This document shows positions 53,187-62,492 of a stretch of 64,000 nt of DNA, in pieces. The first letter of the stretch is position 1. Every line of letters begins with the position of its first letter. A model generated the notes under the pieces. It saw only the letters and a list, made by a program, of their open reading frames with translations. It was not told the origin of the DNA and ran no database searches. The translations under genes and the position numbers were made by a program. The DNA is from JANXXV01 sp038230275 (GTDB lineage Bacteria > Acidobacteriota > Terriglobia > Bryobacterales > Bryobacteraceae): assembly GCA_038230275.1 (NCBI GenBank), contig JBBRNO010000009.1, forward strand, positions 33,984-97,983, written 5' to 3'.

Positions 53187-54472
53187 ATATCGGTGGGAAT
53201 CCCGAAGCAGTAGAGCGTGTTGTCGGCGGTCCCGAAACAAACGTGTCCGTTCGCCAGAGCCAGGCCGCTGGAGTTGACGGGCGAGGTGACAGTGTTCCCG
53301 CTGGAGTAGAGTTCCTTCCCCGTGGCAGCATCCAGCGCGTAGAGAATCGCCGGATCACGCGACAACAAGAACACCATCCCATTCACCACCACCGGCGCCA
53401 GGGGCGAGGCGAGTTCCTGCGAAGTCCAGGCAGCTTCCAGCGACGGCTTTCCGTCGCGCTCGATTACCTTAAACGCACCGATGCCGCGCGGTAGAGAAAC
53501 ATAGATCCAACGCGTTCTATCTGAATCCTGCCAGGTGGCTAACCCGTTTGCGGGTCCCAGTGGCGCACTCGAAGCCATACTACCGGGCGCGAATAACAAG
53601 AGGTTCCCAGTCTGCGTAATTGCCGTCAGCAGATCCCGGCCATTCCACTGAAAGGGAATTGGAACGGAAGTGATCTTTTCGTTCGAGGGCGGCCGGAACA
53701 AGTCCCGCCGTTCCAGGTCTGCCGGAGCAAGCGAGAGAGCCGTACCCTCACTGGAGGTTGCATGGATAGCACCATCGAAACCAATGGAAACTCCCACGTT
53801 GGCCAGCGGTGAAAACCGTGGTTTCGCACCGGCTACGGTTACATCCAGCGCCCAAACACCATCGGGAGCGCCGCCGCAATTGCCTGACGTTGTGGTGTAT
53901 GCCGACTTGCCGCCAAAGTTCAAGTTCGAAGCCCTGGCGTTTGTGGGCAGAAACTTCACCGGTGGACCGTAATCCAGTCCGTTGGGCGTACGAAGCGTAT
54001 GCAACTCCCCATCGCTCGACAGCACATAGAGGGGCCGGGGTGGCGTGGGGTCCTCGTAGGCGTCGTTCGGTGCTACCTGTGGAGCGAGCACCGGGGCCGC
54101 GGTCAGTCCATCGCCGCAGGGCCTCGCATCCGGCACCGTTTCGATGTGGCGCTTCCAAAAAATGCGGCCCAGATCGGCATCCACCGCGTAGACGTCATCC
54201 GATGCGCCGCCCACGAACACCAGCTCCTTCATCCCGCGGTGGGTGATAATCGGACCGAAAATCACCGGAGCGGTCAAGGAATTGGGCCGGTGCGATTGGT
54301 TATCGAGCTTTAACTTCCACAGCAGTTTGAACTGTGGCAAGTTCTCGCGGATGATGTAGCGTTCCCGCTTCTGCCAGCCGCTGCGTTGCGGATCGCCGCC
54401 ATAGTTCAGCCAGTCCGGCACCGCGGCCACCAAGATCACGCCCAGACCGAACAACACGAAAAACTTCTTCAT
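53183..54472 (-). CDS. PQQ-binding-like beta-propeller protein (exported)
   Basis: A 429-residue protein starting at the ATG at 54472 with a signal peptide (MKKFFVLFGLGVILVAAVPDW). Blades begin WLNYGGDPQRSGW and repeat GGASDDVYAVDADLGRIFW and ILYALDAATGKELYSSG, in the manner of PQQ-dependent dehydrogenase propellers. The catalytic residues of true PQQ dehydrogenases are not evident. It overlaps the esterase gene by 4 bp upstream and the ECF gene by 4 bp at its 3' end. Confidence 0.82.
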   Translation of the reverse strand: MKKFFVLFGLGVILVAAVPDWLNYGGDPQRSGWQKRERYIIRENLPQFKLLWKLKLDNQSHRPNSLTAPVIFGPIITHRGMKELVFVGGASDDVYAVDADLGRIFWKRHIETVPDARPCGDGLTAAPVLAPQVAPNDAYEDPTPPRPLYVLSSDGELHTLRTPNGLDYGPPVKFLPTNARASNLNFGGKSAYTTTSGNCGGAPDGVWALDVTVAGAKPRFSPLANVGVSIGFDGAIHATSSEGTALSLAPADLERRDLFRPPSNEKITSVPIPFQWNGRDLLTAITQTGNLLLFAPGSMASSAPLGPANGLATWQDSDRTRWIYVSLPRGIGAFKVIERDGKPSLEAAWTSQELASPLAPVVVNGMVFLLSRDPAILYALDAATGKELYSSGNTVTSPVNSSGLALANGHVCFGTADNTLYCFGIPTDI

Positions 54473-55554
54473 CGGAACAGCCTCGGAGCGAAGTCCAACA
54501 GATCGTAGCGCCATGTCTGCCACTCATGGCCAAACTGGCACTCGAAGAACACGTTCCTGATTCCGGCCTTTTCCAGTGCCTGATGCGCTTCCTGCGCCGC
54601 GGTATACATTTCCGGCTCCGCCTTCCCTGCTCCGAACCACAGCAGCCGGGTCTTCTTGTTGAAAGCCGCCGTATCCGTGAAGACGCCCGCATACGATGTC
54701 TTCAGATCGAAGTTGCGGATCGCGCCGCTAAACGAGCCGATGTAGGCGAACCGATCCAGATGGGTGAGTCCGATCTGCAATGCCTGTCCCCCGCCCATCG
54801 AGAGCCCGGCAATCGCACGGTGCTCACGGTCCGGCAGCGTCCGGTATTCGGCATCGATCATCGGGATCAGATCGTCCAGCATCACCTGACCGAAGACTTT
54901 ATTGCCCACCATCCCATTTTCCATCACGACGATCATCGGCTTTGTGTTGTTGGCCGCGATCAGATTGTCGAGGATGAAATTGACCCGGCCCTGCGCCTGC
55001 CATCCGCGTTCGCTCTCGCCCGAGCCGTGCTGCAGATACAGCACTGGATACCTCGCCGTCAAACTCCTGTCGTAATCCGGCGGCGTGTAGACGTAGGCAC
55101 GGCGCCACTGTCCGGTGGTCTTCGACAGATACCAGTGTGCCCGCACGTCCCCATGCGGCACGCTCTTCGGCTCGTAAAAATCCACTTTGTCCGGAACTTC
55201 CACACCGCTGGTTTCCTTGCCCCAGCCGAAGTAAGTTTCGCTGGAAGGATCGTTGCAAGGGAAGCCGTCCACAATCAACCAGTAGTAGTGAAAGCCGGGC
55301 TGCGCGGGTGGCGTAGTCGCCGTCCAGAAACCCTTCTCGCCGCGAACCATTTCGAACGGCCCCTTCCCTAGTCCGTTCTCGCCGCCTCCGGGCTGCAGTT
55401 GCACCTTCTGGGCGAGCGGCGCGGACACGCGGAAGGTCACCCGGAGATCGTCGTGAATCAAGGGATATTCGGCGCCGGGAATGTTCGAAGACGCGGGCCG
55501 CTGCGCCTGGCAAACCGCCGCGGCGATCAATGCCAGCTGAATCGTGCGTTTCAT
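54469..55554 (-). CDS. Exported CE1/enterochelin-esterase-like hydrolase
   Basis: A 361-residue protein from the ATG at 55554 (MKRTIQLALIAAAVCQA signal peptide). An N-terminal early-set/CBM48-like Ig fold (LRVTFRVSAPLAQKVQLQ) precedes the alpha/beta hydrolase: YPVLYLQHGSGESERGW and the nucleophile elbow AGLSMGGGQAL, with His in the closing FGHEWQTWR. These enzymes cleave ester bonds, such as feruloyl or acetyl esters on polysaccharides or siderophore esters. It is coupled to the propeller gene by a 4-bp overlap. Confidence 0.87.
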   Translation of the reverse strand: MKRTIQLALIAAAVCQAQRPASSNIPGAEYPLIHDDLRVTFRVSAPLAQKVQLQPGGGENGLGKGPFEMVRGEKGFWTATTPPAQPGFHYYWLIVDGFPCNDPSSETYFGWGKETSGVEVPDKVDFYEPKSVPHGDVRAHWYLSKTTGQWRRAYVYTPPDYDRSLTARYPVLYLQHGSGESERGWQAQGRVNFILDNLIAANNTKPMIVVMENGMVGNKVFGQVMLDDLIPMIDAEYRTLPDREHRAIAGLSMGGGQALQIGLTHLDRFAYIGSFSGAIRNFDLKTSYAGVFTDTAAFNKKTRLLWFGAGKAEPEMYTAAQEAHQALEKAGIRNVFFECQFGHEWQTWRYDLLDFAPRLFR

Positions 55555-55597
55555 TAGGTCTCGTGTAATACAATACAGCAGTCGCGAGAACCCATTC

Positions 55598-56623
55598 ATG
55601 TTTCGTATTGGAATTTCACCTGATTTTCACACCGATGCCAAAGGGCATTTTGAGAACGTTATCGCCACCGAGTTCGGGCACGTCCCGGATTGCGAAGTGG
55701 TTACTATTCCGCCGCAGCCCGGCAACATTGCAACACCGGACGTCCTGAATGAATTGGACGCGGTGCTTTCGCTGGCGTTGCGCTTCACCGCCGACAGCGT
55801 GCGGGACGTTTCGCGGCTGGCGGTGATTGGCCGCTGGGGCGTGGGGTATGACATGATCGATGTGCCTGCGCTAACGGCCGCGGGCATCGCCGTTTGCATC
55901 ACTCCTGCCGGCGTACGCCGTCCGGTGGCGGAAGCGAACCTCACCATGATCTTCGCGCTGGCAAAGAACCTGTTTGCGCTCGACCGCATGACTCGCGGCG
56001 GATTGTGGAGGAGGCAGCTCCCCACACTCGGCGGCGACATTGATGGGAAAGTGCTGGGGTCGGTTGGCTGCGGAAACATCGGCTGCGAGATGTTCCGCAT
56101 CGCGCGGTCACTCGGTTTCAGCCGTTTCCTGGCGTGCGATCCGATGGTCAGTCAAGCGGACGTGGTGGAACTTGGCGTGGAACTGGTGGACATGGAAACG
56201 CTTTGCCGAAGCAGTGATTTCCTCACCGTCAACTGCATGCAGAACAAAGCAACAATGGATCTGGTGAGCGAGAAGGAGCTGCGGATGATGAAACCATCGG
56301 CTTACCTGATTAATCTTTCGCGGGGCGGGATCGTGCACCATGACGCCCTGGTCACCGCGCTGCGGGAGAAGTGGATCGCCGGGGCGGGCATAGATGTCTA
56401 TCCGTCTGAACCACCGCCGGTGGATGACGCGCTCTTTGCGCTGGACAACGTGATTGTCACGCCGCACGCACTGGCTTGGACGGAACGGATCATGCGCAAC
56501 AACGGCACGGAGGCTTGCCGTCATGTACTCTCAGTAATGCGGGGAGAGGTACCCGGCGGCCTGGTCGACCGAGGGGTAGCCAGCTCGCCGAAATTCCTTA
56601 GCAAATTGGAGCGATACCGATGA
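55598..56623 (+). CDS. D-isomer-specific 2-hydroxyacid dehydrogenase
   Basis: A 341-residue NAD-dependent dehydrogenase from the ATG at 55598 (MFRIGISPDFHTDAKG); the frame is open from 55544. The Rossmann motif GSVGCGNIGCEMFRIARSLGF is at about residues 150-170; NLSRGGIVHHDAL and the catalytic His in VTPHALAWTE follow. It resembles phosphoglycerate/hydroxypyruvate-type dehydrogenases but the substrate is not fixed. It overlaps the aldolase gene by 4 bp, so the two act in one pathway, possibly a hydroxy-acid or sugar-acid catabolic route. Confidence 0.88.
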   Translation: MFRIGISPDFHTDAKGHFENVIATEFGHVPDCEVVTIPPQPGNIATPDVLNELDAVLSLALRFTADSVRDVSRLAVIGRWGVGYDMIDVPALTAAGIAVCITPAGVRRPVAEANLTMIFALAKNLFALDRMTRGGLWRRQLPTLGGDIDGKVLGSVGCGNIGCEMFRIARSLGFSRFLACDPMVSQADVVELGVELVDMETLCRSSDFLTVNCMQNKATMDLVSEKELRMMKPSAYLINLSRGGIVHHDALVTALREKWIAGAGIDVYPSEPPPVDDALFALDNVIVTPHALAWTERIMRNNGTEACRHVLSVMRGEVPGGLVDRGVASSPKFLSKLERYR

Positions 56624-57393
56624 AGCCGAATCGTTTTCAGCAAGTGGTTAAGAGCGGACGTGTTCCGTTGGGGACGCTGGTATGGGAGTTCGGCACGCGC
56701 GGCATGGCGAAAATCCTGGAAGCGGCGGACCTGGATTTCGTATTGATCGACATGGAGCATTCGCCTTTCGACACCGAACGCGTGGCTGACCTGATCGCGT
56801 GGCTGAAGGCAACGCCCGTCGCCCCGTTCGTCCGTGTTCCGCAGGGTCTATACCACTTTCTAGCCCGAACCATGGACGCAGGGGCGCTGGGCGCCATGGT
56901 GGCGAACGTGGAGACCGTGGAGCAGGCGCAGAGCATCGTAAACGCCGTGAAGTATGCGCCGTTGGGGCACCGCGGCGTTGGGCTGGGAACATCGCATACC
57001 GATTTTCAGGCACCGAATCCGACAGAGTATTTCGCTGAGGCGAATGCCAATTCGACCGTGATTTGTATGATTGAATCGCCGTTGGGCGTGAAGAACGCCG
57101 CCGCGATTGCGGCGTTGCCCGGAGTGGATGTGTTGTGGGTAGGACATTTCGATCTGACGCAGTGCATGGGTATTCCGGGGCAATTTCATCATCCGGACTT
57201 CCTTGCGGCGATACAGACGGTGGTGGCGGCCTGTCGAGAGCATGGGAAGGTTGCCGGAATCAATCCGGGATCGCAGGAGCAGGTGGATGAGTGGCTGGCG
57301 GTGGGCTTTGGTGTGATTTCCTGGAGTAACGATTCCACTATTTACCGCAAGGCTTTATCCGCGGCGGTGAACGAGGTGCGCCACAAAACCTGA
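56620..57393 (+). CDS. HpcH/HpaI-family aldolase
   Basis: A 257-residue class II aldolase of the HpcH/HpaI/citrate lyase beta-like fold. DFVLIDMEHSPFD carries the catalytic His, PFVRVPQ the Arg, and CMIESPLGVKNAAAIA and DVLWVGHFDLTQCMG the metal-binding Glu and Asp. It splits 2-oxo-hydroxy acids into pyruvate and an aldehyde in the cytoplasm. It is coupled to the upstream dehydrogenase. Confidence 0.9.
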   Translation: MKPNRFQQVVKSGRVPLGTLVWEFGTRGMAKILEAADLDFVLIDMEHSPFDTERVADLIAWLKATPVAPFVRVPQGLYHFLARTMDAGALGAMVANVETVEQAQSIVNAVKYAPLGHRGVGLGTSHTDFQAPNPTEYFAEANANSTVICMIESPLGVKNAAAIAALPGVDVLWVGHFDLTQCMGIPGQFHHPDFLAAIQTVVAACREHGKVAGINPGSQEQVDEWLAVGFGVISWSNDSTIYRKALSAAVNEVRHKT

Positions 57394-57458
57394 CGTTTCG
57401 ATACGAAGATTTACGTGCAACTTCCGGCCGGAACCCCGCTAACCAATTGAGGTTCCAT

Positions 57459-57926
57459 ATGCCGCAAATCGTCGAGCCGCCCCACATCAATGATCTGACA
57501 AAAGCTCTTTTCGGGGACGCTAACGCAGGTCCTTCTGCTCCGGCTAAGGCGCCTCAGAGCCGTCACATTTGGATGTATGTTGCGGGTTTGATTGCAGTAA
57601 TCGCAGTGATCGCCGCCGTGATGTACTTCAGAAAAGCGCCAGCGGCCGCCTGGGGCACCGCTGCGGTGAAGCGGATGACTATCTCCAAGACCATCTCCGC
57701 TACCGGACGGCTCCAAGTACTGACCACGGTGCAAACGGGTACCCAGGCCTCAGACACCATTTCCGGGATTTACGCTGACTTTAACAGCGAGGTGAAGAAA
57801 GGGCGCGGGATCGCGAAACGCGATCCCGCGCGGATGCCGGCGCAGTGGACGGCATCCACCGCCCAGGCTGCCGGAAGGGTTGCCGCCAGGACCGAACGGT
57901 CCTGTTTGACCTGCGAGATGGGATGA
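57459..57926 (+). pseudogene. Truncated membrane-fusion (MacA-like) protein
   Basis: From the ATG at 57459 the frame has a membrane helix (IWMYVAGLIAVIAVIAAVMY) and then the MacA-type start ISATGRLQVLTTVQTGTQASD, TISGIYADFNSEVKKG. After GRGIAKRDPAR the similarity collapses and a stop comes at 57926, so the lipoyl, hairpin and beta-barrel parts are missing. No MacB-like genes follow. A perfect hairpin sits where similarity fades (57803-57831). I read it as a degraded efflux adaptor. Confidence 0.75.
57803..57831. repeat. Perfect 13-bp GC-rich hairpin inside the MFP remnant
   Basis: The arms GCGCGGGATCGCG and CGCGATCCCGCGC are perfect reverse complements around a 3-base AAA loop. It is coding sequence (KGRGIAKRDPAR), so it is unlikely to be a terminator. 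See findings for a template-switch explanation. Confidence 0.9.
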
Positions 57927-57958
57927 TCGCGTGGATCCAGCAAGCGGGCGGCAGCAGG

Positions 57959-58117
57959 CTATTTAATGCTGCAGCCGGGATGTCCGCAGCCGCATAGAAT
58001 GTCGAGGGTACCGGCTGTGGTTCCGGCGTCCTGACAGGCAGCGCCGCAGTAATCGCTATTTTTAGAGGCGGGGCAGCTACAGCTTGGGTGGGCACATTTG
58101 GTGGTGGTGTCGGCCAT
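57959..58117 (-). CDS. Metallothionein-like small Cys-rich protein (52 aa)
   Basis: A 52-residue frame with a strong SD (AGGAG at 58126-58130, 8 bases before the ATG at 58117). It has eight Cys (8, 13, 15, 24, 28, 42, 44, 49) and two His (10, 46). The order is KCAHPSCSCP, SDYCGAACQD, then CGCGHPGC at the C-terminus, matching the SmtA/BmtA bacterial metallothionein plan in which a zinc-finger-like half and a C-terminal Cys-His cluster bind Zn, Cu or Cd. It starts 65 bp after the RND pump stop on the same strand and may be co-transcribed with it. Confidence 0.85.
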   Translation of the reverse strand: MADTTTKCAHPSCSCPASKNSDYCGAACQDAGTTAGTLDILCGCGHPGCSIK

Positions 58118-58182
58118 GATAATTTCTCCTACCAGGTAGACTCCAGTGCGGGAAATTAGTGACGTTTATTAAGCCGCTTCTA

Positions 58183-61100
58183 TTAAGCCACCGCCACTTC
58201 CGGCGCCGGCTGGGGCTGCTGCTTGCGGCGGCGGGTCCAGACCTGGACGCGCTCCAGATAGAGATAGATCACCGGCGTGATGTAGAGAGTTAGGAACTGG
58301 CTTACCAGCAAGCCTCCTACCACGGCCAGCCCCAGCGGTTGACGGGCTTCGGCGCCTTCTCCGTAGCCCAGAGCGATGGGCAGGGTTCCAAAGAGCGCTG
58401 CAACCGTGGTCATCATAATGGGCCGGAAGCGCAGCAGGCATCCTTGCCAGATGGCTTCGTGCGCAGGCACGCCGTGCTTCTGGGCATCGATGGCGAAATC
58501 GATCATCATGATGGCGTTCTTCTTCACCACGCCGAACAGCATGATGATGCCGACGAAGGCGTAGAGATCCAGTTGCTTGCCGAAGATTTGTAGGGTCAGC
58601 AACGCTCCGAAGACGGCTGAAGGCAGACCGGAGAGAATGGTGATGGGATGGATGAAGCTCTCATAGAGAATGCCCAGCACGATGTAGATCACCAGGACGG
58701 CGACGAGTAATAGGATCGTCAAGTTCTGGAAAGAACGTTGGAACTCCTTGACGGCTCCCTGGAAGGTAGCGCTGATGGTAGCGGGCATACGCAGGTCGAG
58801 AATGAGATCTTCCACCTGCTGGGCGGCGTCACCGAGCGAGGCGCCGGGTTTGAGATTGAATCCGATGGAGACTGCCGGAAGCTGGCCGAAGTGGCTGATG
58901 CTGAGCGGTCCGGTTGTCCGTTTCATGCGCACCAGAGTGTCTAGGGGCACCAGCGTTCCATGCGACGAACGTACGGTAATTTTTGACAGTGTATCCGGAT
59001 TGCGGCGGAACTGCGGTTGCAATTCCAGCATCACCGAATATTCGTTGGCCGCGGCATAAATGATGGACACGATGCGGCCGCTGAATGCCGAAGACAGCGC
59101 GTTCTGAATCTGCTGGGGGCTGACACCAAGAGCGAGAGCGCGGTCGCGGTCAATGTCGATCATCACCTGCGGGCTTGCGATCTGCAGGTCACTGGCCACG
59201 TCTTGAAAGCCGGGAAGCGCGATCATTTTTTCGGTTAAGCGCGGAGCCCACTCGTATATTTCGTCCAGGTTTACACTTTGCAGTGTGAGTTGGTAGAGAG
59301 CGGCGCCGCGCTGCGTGCTGCCGATGTTGATGGGCGGCGGATTCTGCATGAAGGTCTGGACGCCGGGCACCTGGGAAACCTTGGGACGCAAGTCCTGAAT
59401 CACCTCATCCACCGTCATCGTACGGGCGGTGCGCGCTTTCATGCGGCTGAAGAAGAAGGCGGAATTCCCGGCGGAGAGAAAAGTCCCTACCCCGGCAACG
59501 GCCGGATGGGCGCGCACAATTTCGGCAACCTCGTGCTGGTGGGCGGCCATGGATTCAAATGAGATGTCCTGGGGGCCGCGAACGGTGGTCATGAAAAACC
59601 CGCTGTCGGAGCTGGGAATAAAGCCGGTGGGCATATTCATGAAGAGATAGACCGTGCCGGCGAGCATGGCGAACGCGGTCATCAACGTGACAAAACGGAA
59701 GTGCATGGCGGCGCGCAAGGTAACCTCATACGCCTTGGCCATGCCGTTGAAGCCCCCTTCCAGCATGTTATAGAGGAAGCCGTGGCGCTTTTCATGGGTG
59801 TTCTTCAGAAAACGGCTGCCGAGCATGGGGGTGAGAGAAAGCGATACGAAGCCGGAGATCAGAATGGCCACAACGATGGTGACTGAAAACTCATGCAGCA
59901 AGCGGCCGACAAGGCCGCCGAGGAACAGCACGGGAATGAAAACGGCCACCAGAGAGATGGTCATGGAGATGATGGTGAAGCCGATTTCGCTGGAGGCTGC
60001 GTAGGCTGCTTCCATTCGCGACTTTCCCATTTCCATGTGGCGGACGATGTTCTCCAGCATGACGATGGCGTCATCGACAACGAAGCCGACCGACAACGTT
60101 AGCGCCATCAGCGAAAGGTTGTTGAGGCTGTAGCCCAGCAAGTACATGACGGCGAACGTGCCGATGATGGAGAACGGCACCGCCGCGCCTGGAATCAGGG
60201 TGGCCGAAATATTCCGCAGGAAGAGGAAGATGACCAACACCACCAGACAAACGGTGAGGATCAGGGTGAATTCGACATCGCGAATGGAGCCGCGGATGGA
60301 TTCCGACATGTCGTTGGAAATCTCGAAATGGATGGCGGGCGGCACCTCGCGGCGGAACTGCGGCAGCAGCGCGCGGACGGCATCCACCACCTGCACCGTA
60401 TTGGTACCGGGCTGTTTCTGTACGGCGATGAACACGCCGCGGACGTTGTTGAACCAGGCTCCCGATTTCTCATCCTCGACGCCATCGATCACGGTGCCCA
60501 GCTGCTGCAGGCGGACCGGCGCGCCGTTGCGATAGGCGACAATGACCGGGCGGTAGGAGGCGGCATTGGGAAGCACTCCATTCGATTGCAGGGTGAAGGC
60601 CTGGCGGTCTCCATCCAGACGGCCGGTGGGAAGATTGGTATTTCCGGACTGGATGGCGCTCTGCACTTCATCGATGCCGATGTTGCGCTGGGCCAGTTCA
60701 TCGGGGTCCAACTGCACGCGCACGGCGTACTTTTGCGCTCCGAAAATATCCACGCGGGCCACGCCTTCCACCATGGAGATACGCTGGCCCAGCAGCGTCT
60801 CCGCGTATTCGTTCACGGTGTAGAGCGGCAGCGTGGGCGAGTTCATGGTGATGAACAGAACGGGGCGGTCGCCCGGGTTCACCTTCTGGTAGGACGGCGG
60901 CCGCGGCATGTTCGGAGGAAGCCTTCCAGCAGCCTTGGCGATAGCGGCTTGAATGTCCTGCGCGGCGGCATCGATGTTGCGCTCCAAAGAAAACTGGATG
61001 GTGATGGACGTGGAGCTCTGCATGTTGACGGAGCTCATGGAATCGATGCCGGCGATGGTGGAGAATTCACGCTCCAGCGGCGTGGCGACGGCCGAAGCCA

Positions 61101-61275
61101 TGGTCTCCGGATTGGCGCCGGGCAAAGCAGCCATCACCTGGATGGTGGGGTAATCCACACTGGGCAGGGCGGCCACGGGCAGCGCGCGAAATGCGATGGC
61201 GCCGAATAGCAGCATGGCGAACGAGATCAGCACCGTCATGATGGGACGGTCTATGAAGAGGCGGGATATATTCAT
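58183..61275 (-). CDS. RND-family efflux pump (HAE1/AcrB-MdtB-like inner-membrane subunit)
   Basis: A 1030-residue RND transporter. MNISRLFIDRPIMTVLISFA opens the first helix; porter-domain sequence includes SVDYPTIQVMAALPGANPE and NPGDRPVLFITMNS. Mid-protein LLGYSLNNLSLMALTLSVG and VDDAIVMLENI carry the paired acidic residues of the proton relay. The C-terminal TM set ends FLTLYITPVIYLYLE. It overlaps the adaptor by 4 bp. Drug-type (HAE1) efflux is more likely than metal-type, but no outer-membrane TolC gene is in view. Confidence 0.93.
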   Translation of the reverse strand: MNISRLFIDRPIMTVLISFAMLLFGAIAFRALPVAALPSVDYPTIQVMAALPGANPETMASAVATPLEREFSTIAGIDSMSSVNMQSSTSITIQFSLERNIDAAAQDIQAAIAKAAGRLPPNMPRPPSYQKVNPGDRPVLFITMNSPTLPLYTVNEYAETLLGQRISMVEGVARVDIFGAQKYAVRVQLDPDELAQRNIGIDEVQSAIQSGNTNLPTGRLDGDRQAFTLQSNGVLPNAASYRPVIVAYRNGAPVRLQQLGTVIDGVEDEKSGAWFNNVRGVFIAVQKQPGTNTVQVVDAVRALLPQFRREVPPAIHFEISNDMSESIRGSIRDVEFTLILTVCLVVLVIFLFLRNISATLIPGAAVPFSIIGTFAVMYLLGYSLNNLSLMALTLSVGFVVDDAIVMLENIVRHMEMGKSRMEAAYAASSEIGFTIISMTISLVAVFIPVLFLGGLVGRLLHEFSVTIVVAILISGFVSLSLTPMLGSRFLKNTHEKRHGFLYNMLEGGFNGMAKAYEVTLRAAMHFRFVTLMTAFAMLAGTVYLFMNMPTGFIPSSDSGFFMTTVRGPQDISFESMAAHQHEVAEIVRAHPAVAGVGTFLSAGNSAFFFSRMKARTARTMTVDEVIQDLRPKVSQVPGVQTFMQNPPPINIGSTQRGAALYQLTLQSVNLDEIYEWAPRLTEKMIALPGFQDVASDLQIASPQVMIDIDRDRALALGVSPQQIQNALSSAFSGRIVSIIYAAANEYSVMLELQPQFRRNPDTLSKITVRSSHGTLVPLDTLVRMKRTTGPLSISHFGQLPAVSIGFNLKPGASLGDAAQQVEDLILDLRMPATISATFQGAVKEFQRSFQNLTILLLVAVLVIYIVLGILYESFIHPITILSGLPSAVFGALLTLQIFGKQLDLYAFVGIIMLFGVVKKNAIMMIDFAIDAQKHGVPAHEAIWQGCLLRFRPIMMTTVAALFGTLPIALGYGEGAEARQPLGLAVVGGLLVSQFLTLYITPVIYLYLERVQVWTRRRKQQPQPAPEVAVA

Positions 61276-62492
61276 AGTTTCAACTCCGGCACCGCATTCG
61301 AGGGCAGGATCTTCACCAGCGATCCGGGAGCGAGCCGCAAGTGACCGTCGGTGACGACTACTTCGCCGGGGGCGAGGCCCGTCTCGATGATCATTCTGCC
61401 GCCGACATCGCGGCCGGTGGTGACCGTTCGCGGTTCTACTATGTTGCCCTTCTTGACGACATAAACGAACTGGCTCTTCTGGCCCACCTGCACGGCTACG
61501 CCGGGAATCACGGTGGCGTTGGCAATCGATTCCAGCAGCAGCACGACGTTGACGAACTGGCCTGGCCAGAGGACGCCGTCTTTGTTTTCGAAAACGGCCT
61601 TGAGGCGAATGGTGCCGGTGGTGCTATCGACGGCATTGTCTATCACGGTGAGGTGGCCGGTGGCCGAGTGCGTGGGATCGTCCTTCACACTGACGCGGAC
61701 CGGAAGATTGCGCGACGAATTGAGACGGCGGATGGTGGCCAGATATTGCTCCGGCACATTGAACATCACGTTCATGGGCGTTAGCTGATGGATGGTTACC
61801 AGTGCCGAAGCGCCGTTGGCGCCCACCAGGTTGCCGGCGTCCACCAGACGGTTGCCAGTGCGGCCGGCTATGGGGGCGCGCACTTCGCAGTAGGCGATAT
61901 CGAGCTTCGCCTTTTCGATGGCGGCCTGGTCGCTCTGGATGGCGGCGCGGGCGCTTTCGATGGAGGCCTGAGAACTGCGGACGGATTCTTTAAAGACGTC
62001 CGCGTTGGTGCGCACCTGATCCGACTGCGAGCGCGATACTACGCCGGAATTTGAGAGATCGGCGTAACGGGCCGCTTCGGCATCGGCGTTTTTCGACTGC
62101 GCGATGTCGCGCGCCATGGCGGCTTCGGTTTGCCGCAGTTGGGCGCGATCGCGGGCCAGGGTGGCTTCGGCCTGGCGCAGGGATTCGCGGTAGGAGCGGG
62201 AATCAATTTCAAAGAGCAGCGCGTCTTTAACGACGTTCTGGCCTTCGGTGAAATGGATCTTGAGGATCTGTCCGGCGACTTGCGATTTCACTTGCACGGT
62301 TTCGGAAGCGTCGGCCGTGCCGACGACGCGGATTTCGAAGGGAATGGTTTCCTGGGTGGCCGTAGCCACGGTGACGGGGACAGCCGCCGGGCCCTGACTG
62401 GCGACGGGAGCGGCCTTTTGCTTGCAACCGGTGAGGAAAGCCAGGGCGATAAACGTAGCTGTGGCGACTGTTTTTTTGTGGGAAGAAACCAT
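61272..62492 (-). CDS. RND periplasmic adaptor (membrane-fusion) lipoprotein
   Basis: A 406-residue adaptor. The frame is open from 62888, but MVSSHKKTVATATFIALAF followed by LTGC (lipidated Cys23) begins at 62492, so the upstream extension is not part of the protein. It contains lipoyl halves (GTADASETVQVKSQVAGQI and YCEVRAPIAGRTGNRLVDAG), an alpha hairpin with RDRAQLRQTEAAMARD, and beta-barrel/MP domains. It joins the RND pump to an outer-membrane channel. It is the first gene of the operon and overlaps the pump gene by 4 bp. Confidence 0.92.
   Translation of the reverse strand: MVSSHKKTVATATFIALAFLTGCKQKAAPVASQGPAAVPVTVATATQETIPFEIRVVGTADASETVQVKSQVAGQILKIHFTEGQNVVKDALLFEIDSRSYRESLRQAEATLARDRAQLRQTEAAMARDIAQSKNADAEAARYADLSNSGVVSRSQSDQVRTNADVFKESVRSSQASIESARAAIQSDQAAIEKAKLDIAYCEVRAPIAGRTGNRLVDAGNLVGANGASALVTIHQLTPMNVMFNVPEQYLATIRRLNSSRNLPVRVSVKDDPTHSATGHLTVIDNAVDSTTGTIRLKAVFENKDGVLWPGQFVNVVLLLESIANATVIPGVAVQVGQKSQFVYVVKKGNIVEPRTVTTGRDVGGRMIIETGLAPGEVVVTDGHLRLAPGSLVKILPSNAVPELKL

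Noticed and set aside
57422..57433. TTCCGGCCGGAA palindrome after the aldolase gene
   Set aside because: A 12-bp self-complementary site with no loop and no T-run; likely chance in a GC-rich region, not a terminator.
57781..58095. 104-residue minus-strand frame over the metallothionein-like gene
   Set aside because: Alternative frame of the same region; Pro/Ala-rich with no SD, while the 52-residue frame has an SD and the Cys pattern.
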